Part shown: in pieces, positions 49,355 through 60,776 of the stretch
Position numbering within the stretch: position 1 is the first letter of the stretch
How the letters are laid out: every line of letters begins with the position of its first letter
The notes under the pieces: model-generated
Seen by the model: the letters and a program-made list of their open reading frames with translations, nothing else
Told to the model about the DNA's origin: nothing
Databases searched by the model: none
Assembly (NCBI RefSeq): GCF_002575655.3
Contig: NC_053036.3
Location: 641,784,736-641,848,735, forward strand
Length of the DNA: 64,000 nt
Direction of reading: 5' to 3'
From: Aegilops tauschii subsp. strangulata
Taxonomy: Eukaryota; Streptophyta; Magnoliopsida; Poales; Poaceae
Program-made: the position numbers and the translations under genes

Positions 49355-51305
49355 GGTTAGTCTCACGACGCCGATCCTAGGTTCCTCTGCCACTTCCGCA
49401 ACGCGCTGCCCCCGGGGAGATTAATCTTCTCTCCTTGGGGGCGCGGCACCCGATCGATCAAAAGATCAGATCGGTTCCATATATAGTTTAGACCAAATCC
49501 ATTAGATCAATTTCAATTTTCGAAATTCCAGTAGATTAGTTCTTATAGCCACCAATAAATCCCATGACTCTCAAAATCTGGCAAAAATTAGCATAGAAAT
49601 CAATCGGTAACTCCATCGACTCTCGCCAGCACAGCCGGCAATCAGGGCGTCAGCTCCGCGGGCGTGCGCCTCCAGCCGCATCTACGGGTGCATCAACGCC
49701 AGAAGGGCGAACGATCGATCCGATCTGCACCAACCCCACGGGCCCGACGCCCGGCCTCCGGCGCATCCAGTCGAAGCAATTCAGCGCCACGTCTGGTGGA
49801 CCTCTGAGATCCCGATGGGCGTTCGGCTGCACGTCCTCGACATCGCCTCCAGGATCCAGCAAATCTCCATCGCTTACTCGGGACTTGGTTCGTCTGTCCG
49901 TCTCGGCGATTCTGTGCCAAGCCGCCGTCTATTCCGACTACACACGTGTGTATGAGCAGGGCAGAGACAAGCGACTTGCTAATGCACTCAGGCGAGCTAC
50001 ACAGGTACTGACGGCGAGCGATCGACGCTGACTCCATCGACCTCCAGCGCGCGGGACTACAACGAGCGATCGTCTTCACCGGCCGCGCCCAAGAGCGTGA
50101 ACCAATCTTGATGCCTCTCAGCCGGGCGTTTCGATCACGGGAGGGATTTAACTCGCATGCTATCTCAGATGCACGTATGCAGGTACTGGCCAAGGTGGGT
50201 TCTATACGTGCATGTGGCCAAGACTACGTCAAGGTTCAGTCGTACGGCTCACCTAGCAATCCTGCATCGACATCGCCCCACCACATCTGCATCAAGCCAT
50301 CAGCACGAAATCACCTGCACCGAGCGATCTGCGTGCCGCATCATCAAGCTGTACCACTACGCCAGGCTACAAGCCAATGTACTTCGTCGAGCACGTCTAC
50401 GAGAAGCGATCTCAACATGCATCATCCACACGCCAGGCCGGTGTGGAACAAGATGCAATCTTCATCGACTTCTCCAGCGCGACACGGCATCGACATTTGG
50501 TCGCCGCGAGGGACGCCTTCAAGCGGCACATTATCGTCGACACGCCGCGGCGACGCCATCACCGACACTTCATCGCCAAGGTCTTCATCAATATGGTCTT
50601 CATCAACATCTTCGTGAACGCACCGCCGCTGCCTTGTCCACAAGATGGACACCTAGCGTCATCTGACAGACTTTTCTGCAAGACGCGACCATCACGACGG
50701 CAATGACCGCGTCACGACGACGACATCGACCGCGTCATCCACGACAGCACGACTGCATCTACACGGCGTCACTACAGTGACGACCCTACACGGCCACACG
50801 GTTCTGGCAAAACCGATGTGTGCTCGATGGGCTTCCTCCGGTCTTGGCAAAACCGGCGGATTCGTCGCCGACGGCACCCTCTGACATCCGCAAGGTGCAT
50901 CGTCCACGTCTGCAGCTCCGTCATAGCACTTTTTTTTTGCGCCTCCAGGCTTTGTGCGGCTTCATCATGCACGACGACCACACCATCGACCACGACTACC
51001 TCGACCACGGCTACATCGCCATGATCGGCTACCTCGACATTGACATTAATGGCTACGTCTACAGCAACATATCGACAACAACTCCAGTCAACAGCATCCG
51101 CGTCGTCACCCGCGTTCACGCCACTCCCGCTATGATTGCGGGAGGGAAGAGAGGAGAGACAAGGAAGGCACCAGAAGGGGACGCAGTCACCGCCCTAGGT
51201 GCCGATCCATCAGAGACGCAGTTGATGATGGCGCAGCGAAGAAGGCGATGGAAGCACAAGACTTCAAATTCAGTTGTAATCGTTCGCTTCACTCCCGCTA
51301 CGACT

Positions 51306-51314
51306 AAGGGGGAA
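51306..51314 (+). promoter_or_regulatory. Small-LTR element polypurine tract
   Basis: AAGGGGGAA immediately precedes the 3' LTR. Confidence 0.85.
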
Positions 51315-51499
51315 TGTTAGAATATACTTTGGGTTTAAAAATAGAGATAAAGAGTAGAGACCAAATATGTTTAAACCATGTATTACTTCTCTTGTACTCC
51401 AAATCTCTACCCCCTCATGTATTCTATATATACCCCATATGAGGGTTAGATCATTACAACATACACAACACAATATTCAACCATCCTATAATTTCTACG
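51315..51499 (+). repeat. Small-LTR element, 3' LTR
   Basis: 185 bp copy of 49160-49342. It ends ...TTTCTACG, so the canonical terminal CA has become CG. The following GGGCA matches the left flank, fixing the boundary. Confidence 0.9.
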
Positions 51500-51504
51500 G
51501 GGCA

Positions 51505-51780
51505 TTTAGAAAGGAAAAAGTGTCTTGGCTCTCAAGCTCATATGCTCCCGAATAAGTAAATAAATTCAAAAAAAAATGATTTCTATTTTACAACAAACAT
51601 ACACATATGTTTTAACTGCGTGCAATTGATCAGAGCCAAATTAAATAAATAATAGCTCTAAAATGCTTCAAAAATAGTTTTCTGAAGTATACTGTTTTAA
51701 GCATGATTCCAGTGGAGAGTCCTCAATGAAATGCAACAAGAACTTGCAGGATGTGATACAATGTAACAAAGCAAACCACA
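51505..51780. other. AT-rich flanking DNA, unassigned
   Basis: A/T-rich sequence with runs such as AAATTCAAAAAAAAATG. It probably continues the DNA left of the small-LTR element. No gene or clear element boundary seen. Confidence 0.4.
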
Positions 51781-52313
51781 TGTAACACCCCGGATGTAAC
51801 TTTCCATATTTGTAACTCCAACTCTGGCCATTTTCGGCTATGTGTTATGATATTCCCTCCGTGGTCGGGTTTTGTCTCTCGTTTTGCATTTTGTTCATGT
51901 CATGCATCTCATATCGTGTCATCATGTGCATCTCATTTGCATATGTGTTCGTCTCATGCATCCGAGCATTTTCCCTGTTGTCCGTTTTGCAATCCGGCAC
52001 TCCCACATGCACCGGCGCACTCCTCTTGTTTCTTTTCGTGAGCATGTGTTAAACGTTTTCGGAATGGACCGAGGTTTGCCAAGTGGCCTTGGTACACCAC
52101 CGGTAGACCACCTGTCAAGTTTCGTTCCATTTGGAGGTCGTTTGATGCTCCAACGGTTAACCGGGTAACCGCAAAGGCCTTTTGAGTGTGCAGCCCAACA
52201 CCCCTCCAAAACAGCCCAATAACCCACCTAAGCCACTTCCATGCTCTCTGTTGTTCGATCACGATCGTGTGGGCGAAAACCGCACTCCATTTGGAGTCTC
52301 CTAGCTCCCTCTA

Positions 52314-52324
52314 CCTATATATAT
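52314..52324 (+). promoter_or_regulatory. Probable TATA box of the long LTR
   Basis: CCTATATATATG is followed by CTTCCCCTTCC and an AACCCTAG pyrimidine/initiator-like stretch. The placement matches a U3/R boundary. Activity is not shown. Confidence 0.55.
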
Positions 52325-54313
52325 GTCTTCCCCTTCCAAATTCGCGGTGCAACCCTAGCCTTCTTCCCCTTCGCGCCGCCGGACGAAAAATCCCGCCGAC
52401 GGACGTGTCCGCCGCCCTCTCCGCCGCCACGTGTCGCCTCCAGATTCGCCAGCCGCCGCGCCCACTTCCCCGCGCCGCCGCGCGCCGGCCCGCCGGGGCC
52501 CAGGCGGGGCCCTCCCGGCCCGCCCGTGCTCGGGCCCGCGTCCCCGTCGCCCGCGCCGCGGCTCCGCCCGCGTCCGCCGCCGACCGCCTCCGCCGGCGCG
52601 CCCCGCCGCCGACCGCCGCCCCGAGCCCGCTCCCTCCGTGCCGCCTCCCCGCGCGCCTCCCCGTCGCCCGCGCCGCCGTGCCTCGCCGCGCCCGTGGACG
52701 CCGCCTCCTTGCGCGCCCTCCCCGAGCGCTCCTCCGACCGGCTCCGTCCAACTCCGGCGAGCCGCCCCGCCTCGGTTCGCGTGCCACGGAACCCTAGATC
52801 TGGAGAGGTTGACCCCGGATTTTCCTCTTAAGTCCCGAAGATATTGCAATATGTTGCTTTATTCATCATGGCATATCTCATTGCATACAGCTCCATTTCA
52901 TGCGTGTGATATACCGAAATGTTCATCACGAGATGCTCTTCATTGTGTTCCATTGTGCCATGATCGTTTGAGTTCATCTTGATACCCAAATCTCTGGTGC
53001 AAGAGTGCTATATGATGTTTACTGCTGTTACTTATCAGAACTTGATGTTTTGTTATTTTTGTTGCATTTGATGTGTGCATCTTATGGGCATGAGCTCTAC
53101 AGGTGTTTTGATTTATGCCATGTCATCTTTACAGGGGTGTATGGCATGTATTTTTGTGATCTATGTGGTGACTAGCACAAGCATGCAAACTAGGCTTCGT
53201 GATGTTTCTGTTTTCAAGGACTTAGGATTTTGCTGTCTTTTACTGCTGTTATTTTGTTGCCATGTATCCATATGGCTACAGTGAGATCCATGCTTCTTTT
53301 GGGTATGTTCAGTAAGGATGTTTTGTAGATATAGTTCTGCTCTATCCATCCATGCCCCTGTTTACAATTATGGAGTGTCCTAGCATGTCTTAATCTTGCT
53401 CTACTTTTGCTATAAAATGTTCCTGGCAGAATGGTAACATGATATTCAATTTTGCCAAGGTTGTTGTAGTTGATCCATACATGCTATGAACTTGCTCTTG
53501 CCATGGTTAGCTTCATGAACATGCCATATTGCTGTAGGTATGCTTGTTTTGTCATGCATTGCTTTGTGATGAGTGAATCGAGCTCACAAAGATGCCTTCA
53601 TAATTCTGTTAATGCCATCTTCTGTTTTCTGCCAACTCTGAAACCTGTTAACGAAACTTGCTATGTTTACATGGGTGCCATCATACATTCTGTGCCTTTT
53701 TGGCTCATGATCAGTAAGGGACTTTTGTTCTATGAATTCAGTAGATTCATGCCATGCCTTGTTTTGCTATGATAAGTTCCTGTAGCATGTTGATTGCTTG
53801 CTCTGAACATTGCTACCTGATACTGTTTCTGCCATGTTCAGTATTTTCACCAAGTCTGTGAAGCTGATATCTTTTGCATTTTTGCCATGCTTGTTTGAGC
53901 TTGTTATTGTGTGATATAGCCATATCTCAATGTTCAGCTTTTGTCAAGCATCTCCTGTAGATCACTGCCATATGCTTTGTTGCTATGATGGGGTGCTGTA
54001 GCATAGTTACTTGATGTATTCTAAGTGCTATCATATTGTTAATCGCAGAAGTATGTCATTTTTGTTTTGCTTGCCATTTGCAAACCGTGCATCCGTTTCC
54101 GGTGATCTTTATATCGATTTCGACCGAAATCATCTCATCTTTCCAGTGGCATACTTGGTTTGCCAAGTTGCTGCCTTGTTCATCCTTTTTCTTCTGGAGC
54201 ACGCATATGCATCGCATATCATATCTCGCATATCATGCATGTTTTGCATCATGTTGCTTGTGCATTTCCCGTGATTGATTGTGGTTCCATTGCTTGTGTT
54301 CTTGCTGTGGGTA

Positions 54314-54445
54314 GAGCCGGGAGACGAGTTCATGAACGAGGAACCTGTTGAGTACGCTTACGAGGATCAAGCTTTCGACAACTCTGAGAACCTTGCAGGC
54401 AAGATGACCATACCCTCGAAATCACTTCTATCTTTCCTTTGCTAG
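54314..54445 (+). other. Acidic exon-like open frame in the long LTR
   Basis: After GTGGGTAG (possible splice acceptor) a 43-codon frame starts E-P-G-D-E-F-M-N-E-E-P-V-E-Y and ends in TAG at 54443-54445. It is strongly acidic in its first 27 residues. A comparable acidic frame of the same length lies in the solo LTR at 31024. No known domain; could be chance. Confidence 0.3.
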
Positions 54446-55070
54446 TTGTTCGTTCTATTGCTATGCTGCGCTACCTACCACTTGCTATATCATGCCTCCC
54501 ATATTGCCATGTCAAGCCTCTAACCATCCTTTCCTAGCAAACCATTGTTTGGCTAAGTTACCGCTTTTGCTCAGCCCTTCTTATAGCGTTGCTAGTTGCA
54601 GGTGAAGTTGAAGTTGGTTCCATGTTGGAACATGGATATTTTGGAATATCACAATATCTCTTATTTAATTAATGCATCTATATATTTGGTAAAGGGTGGA
54701 AGACTTGGCCTTATGCCTGGTATTTTGTTCCACTCTGGCCTTCCTAGTTTCCGTCATACCGGTATTATATTCCTTGAGTTTGCGTTCCTTACGCGGTTGG
54801 GTGATTTATGGGACCCCCTTCACAGTTCGCCTTGAATAAAACTCCTCCAGCAAGGCCCAACCTTGGTTTTACATTTGCCTACCTAAGCCTTTTTCCCTTG
54901 GGTTTTCGCGAGCCCGAGGGTCATCTTTATTTTAAACCCCCGGGCCAGTGTTCCTCTGAGTGCTGGTCCAAACTAGAGCCCTTTGCAGCGCCACCTCGGG
55001 GAAACTTGAGGCCTGGTTTTAGTTGTACGGACTGCTCATCCGGTGTGCCCTGAGAACGAGATATGTGCAG

Positions 55071-56784
55071 TGTTGGGGATCGTAGAAGAAATTTAAAATT
55101 TTCTACGCATCACCAAGATCAATCTATGGAGTCATCTAGCAACGAGGGAGAGGAGTGCATCTACATACCCTTGTAGATCGCGAGCGGAAGCGTTCAAGTG
55201 AACGGGGTTGATGGAGTCGTACTTGTCGTGATCCAAATCACCGATGACCGAGCGCCGAACGGACGGCACCTCCGCGTTCAACACACGTACGGAGCAGCGA
55301 CGTCTCCTCCTTCTTGATCCAGCAAGGGGGAAGGAGAGGTTGATGGAGATCCAGCAGCACGACGGCGTGGTGGTGGAAGTAGCGGGATCCCGGTAGGGCT
55401 TCGCTAAGCGCAAGCGGGGAGGAAGAGGTGTCACGGGAGGGAGAGGGAGGCGCCAGGGGCTGTGGTGCGGCTGCCCTCCCTCCCCCCTCCTATATATAGG
55501 CCACCTAGGGGGGCGCCGGCCCTAGGAAATCTGATCTCCAAGGGGGGCGTCGGCCAAGGGGTGGCTTCCCCCCCCCCAAGCCAAGTGGGAGGCGCCCCCA
55601 CCCCTAGGGTTTCCAACCCTAGGCGCAGGGGAGGCCCAAGGGGGGGCGCACCAGCCCACCAGGGGCTGGTTCCCCTCCCACTTCAGCCCATGGGGCCCTC
55701 CGAGATAGGTGGCCCCACCCGGTGGACCCCCGGGACCCTTCCGGTGGTCCCGGTACAATACCGGTGACCCCCGAAACTTTTTCGGTGGCCGAAACTGGAC
55801 TTCCTATATATAATTCTTCACCTCCGGGCCATTCCGGAACTCCTCGTGACGTCCGGGATCTCATCCGGGACTCCGAACAACTTTCGGGTTACCGCATACT
55901 AATATCTCTATAACCCTAGCATCACCGAACCTTAAGTGTGTAGACCCTACGGGTTCGGGAGACATGTAGACATGACCGAGACGACTCTCCGGTCAATAAC
56001 CAACAGCGGGATCTGGATACCCATGTTGGCTCCCACATGTTCCACGATGATCTCATCGGATGAACCACGATGTCGAGGATTCAATCAATCACGTATACAA
56101 TTCCCTTTGTCAATCGGTACGTTACTTGCCCGAGATTCGATCGTCGGTATCCCCATACCTCGTTCAATCTCGTTACCAGCAAGTCACTTTACTCGTACCG
56201 TAATGCATGATCCCGTGACCAACCACTTGGTCACTTTGAGCTCATTATGATGATGCATTACCGAGTGGGCCCAGAGATACCTCTCCGTCATACGGAGTGA
56301 CAAATCCCAGTCTCGATCCGTGTCAACCCAACAGACACTTTCAGAGATACCTGTAGTGTACCTTTATAGTCACCCAGTTACGTTGTGACGTTTGGTACAC
56401 CCAAAGCACTCCTACGGCATCCGGGAGTTACACGACCTCATGGTCTAAGGAAATGATACTTGACATTGGAAAAGCTCTAGCAAACGAACTACACGATCTT
56501 TGTGCTATGCTTAGGATTGGGTCTTGTCCATCACATCATTCTCCTAATGATGTGATCCCGTTATCAATGACATCCAATGTCCATAGTCAGGAAACCATGA
56601 CTATCTGTTGATCAACGAGCTAGTCAACTTGAGGCTCACTAGGGACATGTTGTGGTCTATGTATTCACACATGTATTACGATTTTCGGATAACACAATTA
56701 TAGCATGAACAATAGACAATCATCATGAACAAGGAAATATAATAATAACTATTTTTTTATTGCCTCTAGGGCATATTTCCAACA
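55071..56784 (-). repeat. Angela-2 3' LTR
   Basis: 1714 bp, paired with 62047-63756. It keeps the canonical TGTTGGGG terminus. A TATATATAGG box lies near 55491-55500. Confidence 0.95.
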
Positions 56785-56797
56785 GTCTCCCACTTGC
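56785..56797 (-). promoter_or_regulatory. Angela-2 polypurine tract
   Basis: On the minus strand GCAAGTGGGAGAC abuts the 3' LTR, identical to Angela-1. Confidence 0.85.
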
Positions 56798-56816
56798 ACT
56801 AGAGTCAATAATCTAG

Positions 56817-58331
56817 TTACATTGTGATGAATCGAACACCCATAGAGTTCTGGTGTTGATCATGTTTTGCTCTAGGGAGAGGTTTAGTCAACGGATCTGC
56901 TACATTCAGGTCCGTATGTACTTTACAAATATCTATGTCTCCATTTTGAACATTTTCACGAATGGAGTTGAAGCGACGCTTGATATGCCTGGTCTTCCTC
57001 TGAAACCTGGGCTCCTTGGCAAGGGAAATAGCTCTAGTGTTGTCACAGAAGAGAGTCATCAGGCCCGACGCATTGGGAACCACCCCTAGGTCGGTAATGA
57101 ACTCCTTTATCCAGATTGCTTTTTGTGCTGCTTCTGAGGCCGCCATGTACTCCGCTTCACATGTAGATCCCGCCACGACGCTTTGCTTGCAACTGCACCA
57201 GCTTACTGCTCCTCCATTCAAAATATACACGTATCCGGTTTGTGACTTAGAGTCATCCAGATCTGTGTCGAAGCTAGCGTCGACGTAACCCTTTACGACG
57301 AGCTCTTCGTCACCTGCATAAACGAGAAACATATCCTTAGTCCTTTTCAGGTACTTTAGGATATTCTTGACCGCTGTCCAGTGTTCCATGCCGGGATTAC
57401 TTTGGTACCTTCCTACCAAACTTACGGCAAGGTTTACATCAGGTCTGGTACACAGCATGGCATACATAATAGACCCTATGGCCGAGGCATAGGGGATGAC
57501 ACTCATCTTTTCTCTATCTTCTGCCGTGGTCGGGCATTGAGCCGTGCTCAATTTCACACCTTGCAATACAGGCAAGAACCCTTTCTTGGACTGATCCATA
57601 TTGAACTTCTTCAATATCTTGTCAAGGTACGTACTCTGTGAAAGACCAATGAGGCGTCTTGATCTATCTCTATAGATCTTGATGCCTAATATATAAGCAG
57701 CTTCTCCAAGGTCCTTCATTGAAAAACACATATTCAAATAGGCCTTTATACTTTCCAAGAATTCTATATCATTTCCCATCAACAGTATGTCATCCACATA
57801 TAATATGAGAAATGCTACAGAGCTCCCACTCACTTTCTTGTAAACACAGGCTTCTCCATAAGTCTGTGTAAACCCAAAAGCTTTGATCATCTCATCAAAT
57901 CGAATGTTCCAACTCCGAGATGCTTGCACCAGCCCATAAATGGAGCGCTGGAGCTTGCATACCTTGTTAGCATTCTTAGGATCGACAAAACCTTCCGGCT
58001 GCATCATATACAATTCTTCCTTAAGAAAGTCGTTAAGGAATGCCGTTTTGACGTCCATTTGCCATATCTCATAATCATAGAATGCGGCAATTGCTAACAT
58101 GATTCGGACGAACTTCAGCTTCGCTACGGGTGAGAAAGTCTCATCGTAGTCAACCCCTTGAACTTGTCGATAACCCTTAGCGACAAGTCGAGCCTTATAG
58201 ATGGTCACATTACCATCCGCGTCTGTCTTCTTCTTAAAGATCCATTTATTTTCTATGGCTCGCCGATCATCGGGCAAGTCAGTCAAAGTCCACACTTCGT
58301 TTCCATACATGGATCCTATCTCGGATTTCAT
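56817..58331 (-). pseudogene. pol: Angela-2 pol: uninterrupted reverse transcriptase and RNase H
   Basis: 504-residue open segment from M-K-S-E-I-G-S to R-F-I-T-M-stop. The RT has W-I-F-K-K-K, Y-K-A-R-L-V-A-K-G, Q-M-D-V-K-T-A-F-L-N (Asp 93) and the intact Y-V-D-D box at 178-181. RNase H follows with V-D-A-S-F-D-T-D, S-C-K-Q-S-V-V-A and E-A-E-Y-M-A-A-S. Both catalytic modules look complete for the Copia family. The methionine is internal to the ancestral polyprotein, so this is not a natural gene start. Upstream, a 1 bp deletion near 58364 breaks the link to integrase. Expression as a free protein is unlikely. Confidence 0.9.
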
Positions 58332-58336
58332 GGCTT

Positions 58337-58609
58337 CTAGCCATTTGTCGGAATCTGGGCCCGCATTGCTTCTTCATAGTTCGAAGGTTCACCGTTGTCT
58401 AACAACATGATTTCCAAGACAGGGTTGCCGTACCACTCTGGCGCGGAACATGTCCTTGTGGACCTACGAAGTTCAGTAGGAGCTTGATCCGAAGTACCTT
58501 GATCATCATCATCATTAACTTCCTCTCTAGTCGGTGCATGCACCACACGAACATTTTCCTGAGCTGCGCTACTTTCCGCTTCAAGAGGTAGTACTTCATC
58601 AAGTTCCAC
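58337..58609 (-). pseudogene. pol: Angela-2 pol: integrase C-terminal linker
   Basis: 90 open residues, acidic and low-complexity (E-E-V-N-D-D-D-D) then R-R-S-T-R-T, corresponding to residues about 340-420 of the Angela-1 integrase segment. The end runs into the wrong frame (A-M-R-A-Q-I-P) through a 1 bp deletion near 58364. Its start is separated from the integrase core by another 1 bp deletion near 58674. Confidence 0.8.
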
Positions 58610-58620
58610 TTTCCTCCCAC

Positions 58621-59148
58621 TTATTTCTTTCGAGAGAAACTCTTTCTCCAGAAAGGACCCGTTCTTGGCAACAAAATCTTGCCTTCGGATCTGAGGTAGA
58701 AGGTATACCCAATGGTTTCCTTAGGGTATCCTATGAAGACGCATTTCTCCGACTTGGGTTCGAGCTTTTCAGGTTGAAGTTTCTTCACATAAGCATCGCA
58801 TCCCCAAACTTTTAGAAATGACAGCTTAGGTTTCTTCCCAAACCATAATTCATACGGTGTCGTCTCAACGAATTTAGATGGTGCCCTATTTAAAGTGAAT
58901 GCGACAGTCTCTAAAGCATAGCCCCAAAATGAGAGCGGTAGATCGGTAAGAGACATCATAGATCGCACCATATCCAATAGAGTGCGATTACGACGTTCGG
59001 ACACACCGTTACGCTGAGGTGTTCCAGGCGGCGTGAGTTGTGAAACGATTACACATTTCCTTAAGTGCGTACCAAATTCGTGACTTAAATATTCTCCCCC
59101 ACGATCTGATCGTAAGAACTTTATCTTTCGGTCACGTTGATTCTCCAC
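58621..59148 (-). pseudogene. pol: Angela-2 pol: integrase core, second half
   Basis: 175 open residues containing R-S-D-R-G-G-E-Y (Asp 15) and N-G-V-S-E (Glu 51) with DD35E spacing. A TAG (59155-59157) replaces the glutamine codon found in Angela-1 and cuts it from the first half. The end is frameshifted after S-E-G-K-I. Confidence 0.85.
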
Positions 59149-59154
59149 CTCATT

Positions 59155-59484
59155 CTAAAATTCCTTGAACTTTTCAAAGGTCTCAGACTTGTGTTTCATC
59201 AAATAGACATACCCATATCTACTCAAGTCATCAGTGAGAGTGAGAACATAATGGTAGCCACCGCGAGCCTCAACACTCATTGGACCGCACACATCAGTAT
59301 GTATGATTTCCAATAAGTTGGTTGCTCGCTCCATTGTTCCGGAGAACGGAGTCTTGGTCATTTTGCCCATGAGGCATGGTTCGCAGGTGTCAAATGATTC
59401 ATAATCGAGAGACTCTAAAAGTCCATCAGCATGGAGCTTCTTCATGCGCTTGACACCAATGTGACCAAGGCGGCAGTGCCACAA
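59155..59484 (-). pseudogene. pol: Angela-2 pol: integrase zinc module and first catalytic Asp
   Basis: 109 residues, W-H-C-R-L-G-H to K-F-K-E-F-stop. Holds the HHCC histidines and cysteines and H-T-D-V-C-G-P. A deletion of about 17 bp near 59512 puts it out of frame with the upstream gag-protease segment. Confidence 0.85.
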
Positions 59485-60776
59485 GTATGTGGGACTATCG
59501 TTATCAACTTTCCATCATGAATATGTGTAACATCACGTTCGAGATTCATTAAGAATAAACCATTGACCAGCGGGGCATGACCATAAAACATTTCTCTCAT
59601 ATAAATAGAACAACCATTATTCTCGGATTTAAATGAGTACCCATCTCGCATTAAACGAGATCCAGATACAATGTTCATGCTCAAAGCTGGCACTAAATAA
59701 CAATTATTGAGGTTTAAAACTAATCCCGTAGGTAAATGTAGAGGCAGCGTGCCGACGGCGATCACATCGACCTTGGAACCATTCCCGACGCGCATCGTCA
59801 CCTCGTCCTTCGCCAGTCTCCGCTTATTCCGCAGCTCCTGTTTTGAGTTACAAATATGAGCAACCGCACCGGTATCAAATACCCAGGAGCTACTACGAGT
59901 ACTGGTAAGGTACACATCAATTACATGTATATCACATATACCTTTGGTGTTGCCGGCCTTCTTGTCTGCTAAGTATTTGGGGCAGTTTCGCTTCCAGTGA
60001 CCACTTCCCTTGCAATAAAAGCACTCAGTCTCAGGCTTGGGTCCATTCTTTGGCTTCTTCCCGGCAACTGGCTTACCGGGCGCGGCAACTCCCTTGCCGT
60101 CCTTCTTGAAGTTCCTTTTACCCTTGCCTTTCTTGAACTTAGTGGTTTTATTCACCATCAACACTTGATGTTCCTTTTTGATCTCCACCTCCGCTGATTT
60201 CAGCATTGAATATACCTCAGGAATGGTCTTTTCCATCCCCTGCATATTGAAGTTCATCACAAAGCTCTTGTAGCTTGGTGGAAGCGACTGAAGGATTCTG
60301 TCAACGACCGCGTCATCCAGGAGATTAACTCCCAGCTGAGTCAAGCGGTTGTGCAACCTAGACATTTTGAGTATGTGCTCACTGACAGAACTGTTTTCAT
60401 CCATCTTACAACTGAAGAACTTGTCGTAGACTTCATATCTCTCGACCCGGGCATGAGCTTGGAAAACCATTTTCAGCTCTTCGAACATCTCATATGCTCC
60501 GTGTTGCTCAAAACGCTTTTGGAGCCCCGGTTCTAAGCTGTAAAGCATGCCGCACTGAACGAGGGAGTAATCATCAGCACGTGACTGTCAAGCGTTCATA
60601 ATGTCTTGGTTCTCTGGGATGGGTGCATCACCTAGCGGTGCTTCTAGGACATAATCTTTCTTGGCAGCTATGAGGATGATCCTTAGGTTCCGGACCCAGT
60701 CCGTATAGTTGCTGCCATCATCTTTCAGCTTGGTTTAATCTAGGAACGCGTTGAAGTTGAGGGCAACGTGGGCAAT
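59442..60776 (-). pseudogene. gag: Angela-2 gag and protease, start lost
   Basis: By alignment to Angela-1 the start codon (60774-60776) is ATT instead of ATG. Stops occur at 60735-60737 (TAA) and 60588-60590 (TGA for the tryptophan codon). A 368-residue open part (to 60548) then keeps the rest of Gag, the basic linker, the zinc knuckle CX2CX4HX4C (about residues 176-189) and the D-T-G protease site (about 225). The final residues after the 17 bp deletion near 59512 are out of frame. This copy cannot make Gag from its own start. Confidence 0.9.

Larger units (their letters stand above)
49160..51499 (+). mobile_element. Non-autonomous small-LTR retrotransposon
   Basis: A 2340 bp element bounded by GGGCA target duplications (49155-49159 and 51500-51504). 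LTRs of 183 and 185 bp flank an interior of about 1.97 kb with an intact primer-binding site and polypurine tract. No gag, protease, integrase, RT or RNase H motif was found. Interior open frames (for example 50108-50617, 50157-50666 and 50820-51320) overlap in different frames and match nothing I know. The element must have moved using enzymes from another retrotransposon. It is longer than a classic TRIM and much shorter than a LARD. LTRs differ at about 15-17 positions by eye, so it is the oldest datable insertion here. Confidence 0.88.
51781..55070 (+). mobile_element. Long Gypsy-type LTR, left part
   Basis: Begins TGTAACACCCCGGATGTAAC, a start I associate with long Triticeae Gypsy LTRs (Sukkula/Erika-like; name uncertain). 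It resembles the solo LTR in architecture: a TATA box after about 0.5 kb, a very GC-rich block (52360-52800), then a long T-rich stretch with recurring GCCATG words, then an acidic exon-like frame. Angela-2 interrupts it after TGCAG (55066-55070), and it resumes at 63762. With the right part it is at least 3.5 kb and its end lies outside the window. The long frames in the GC-rich block are Pro/Arg/Ala-rich and overlap on both strands, so I do not call them genes. Confidence 0.75.

Noticed and set aside
49693..51320. Frames of 100-169 residues inside the small-LTR element as possible genes
   Set aside because: Several overlap in different frames, none has a known motif, and none is clearly favoured. 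Kept only as a note in the element entry.
52186..52982. Frames of 158-203 residues in the GC-rich block
   Set aside because: Same reasoning: five overlapping frames on both strands with compositional bias inside an LTR.
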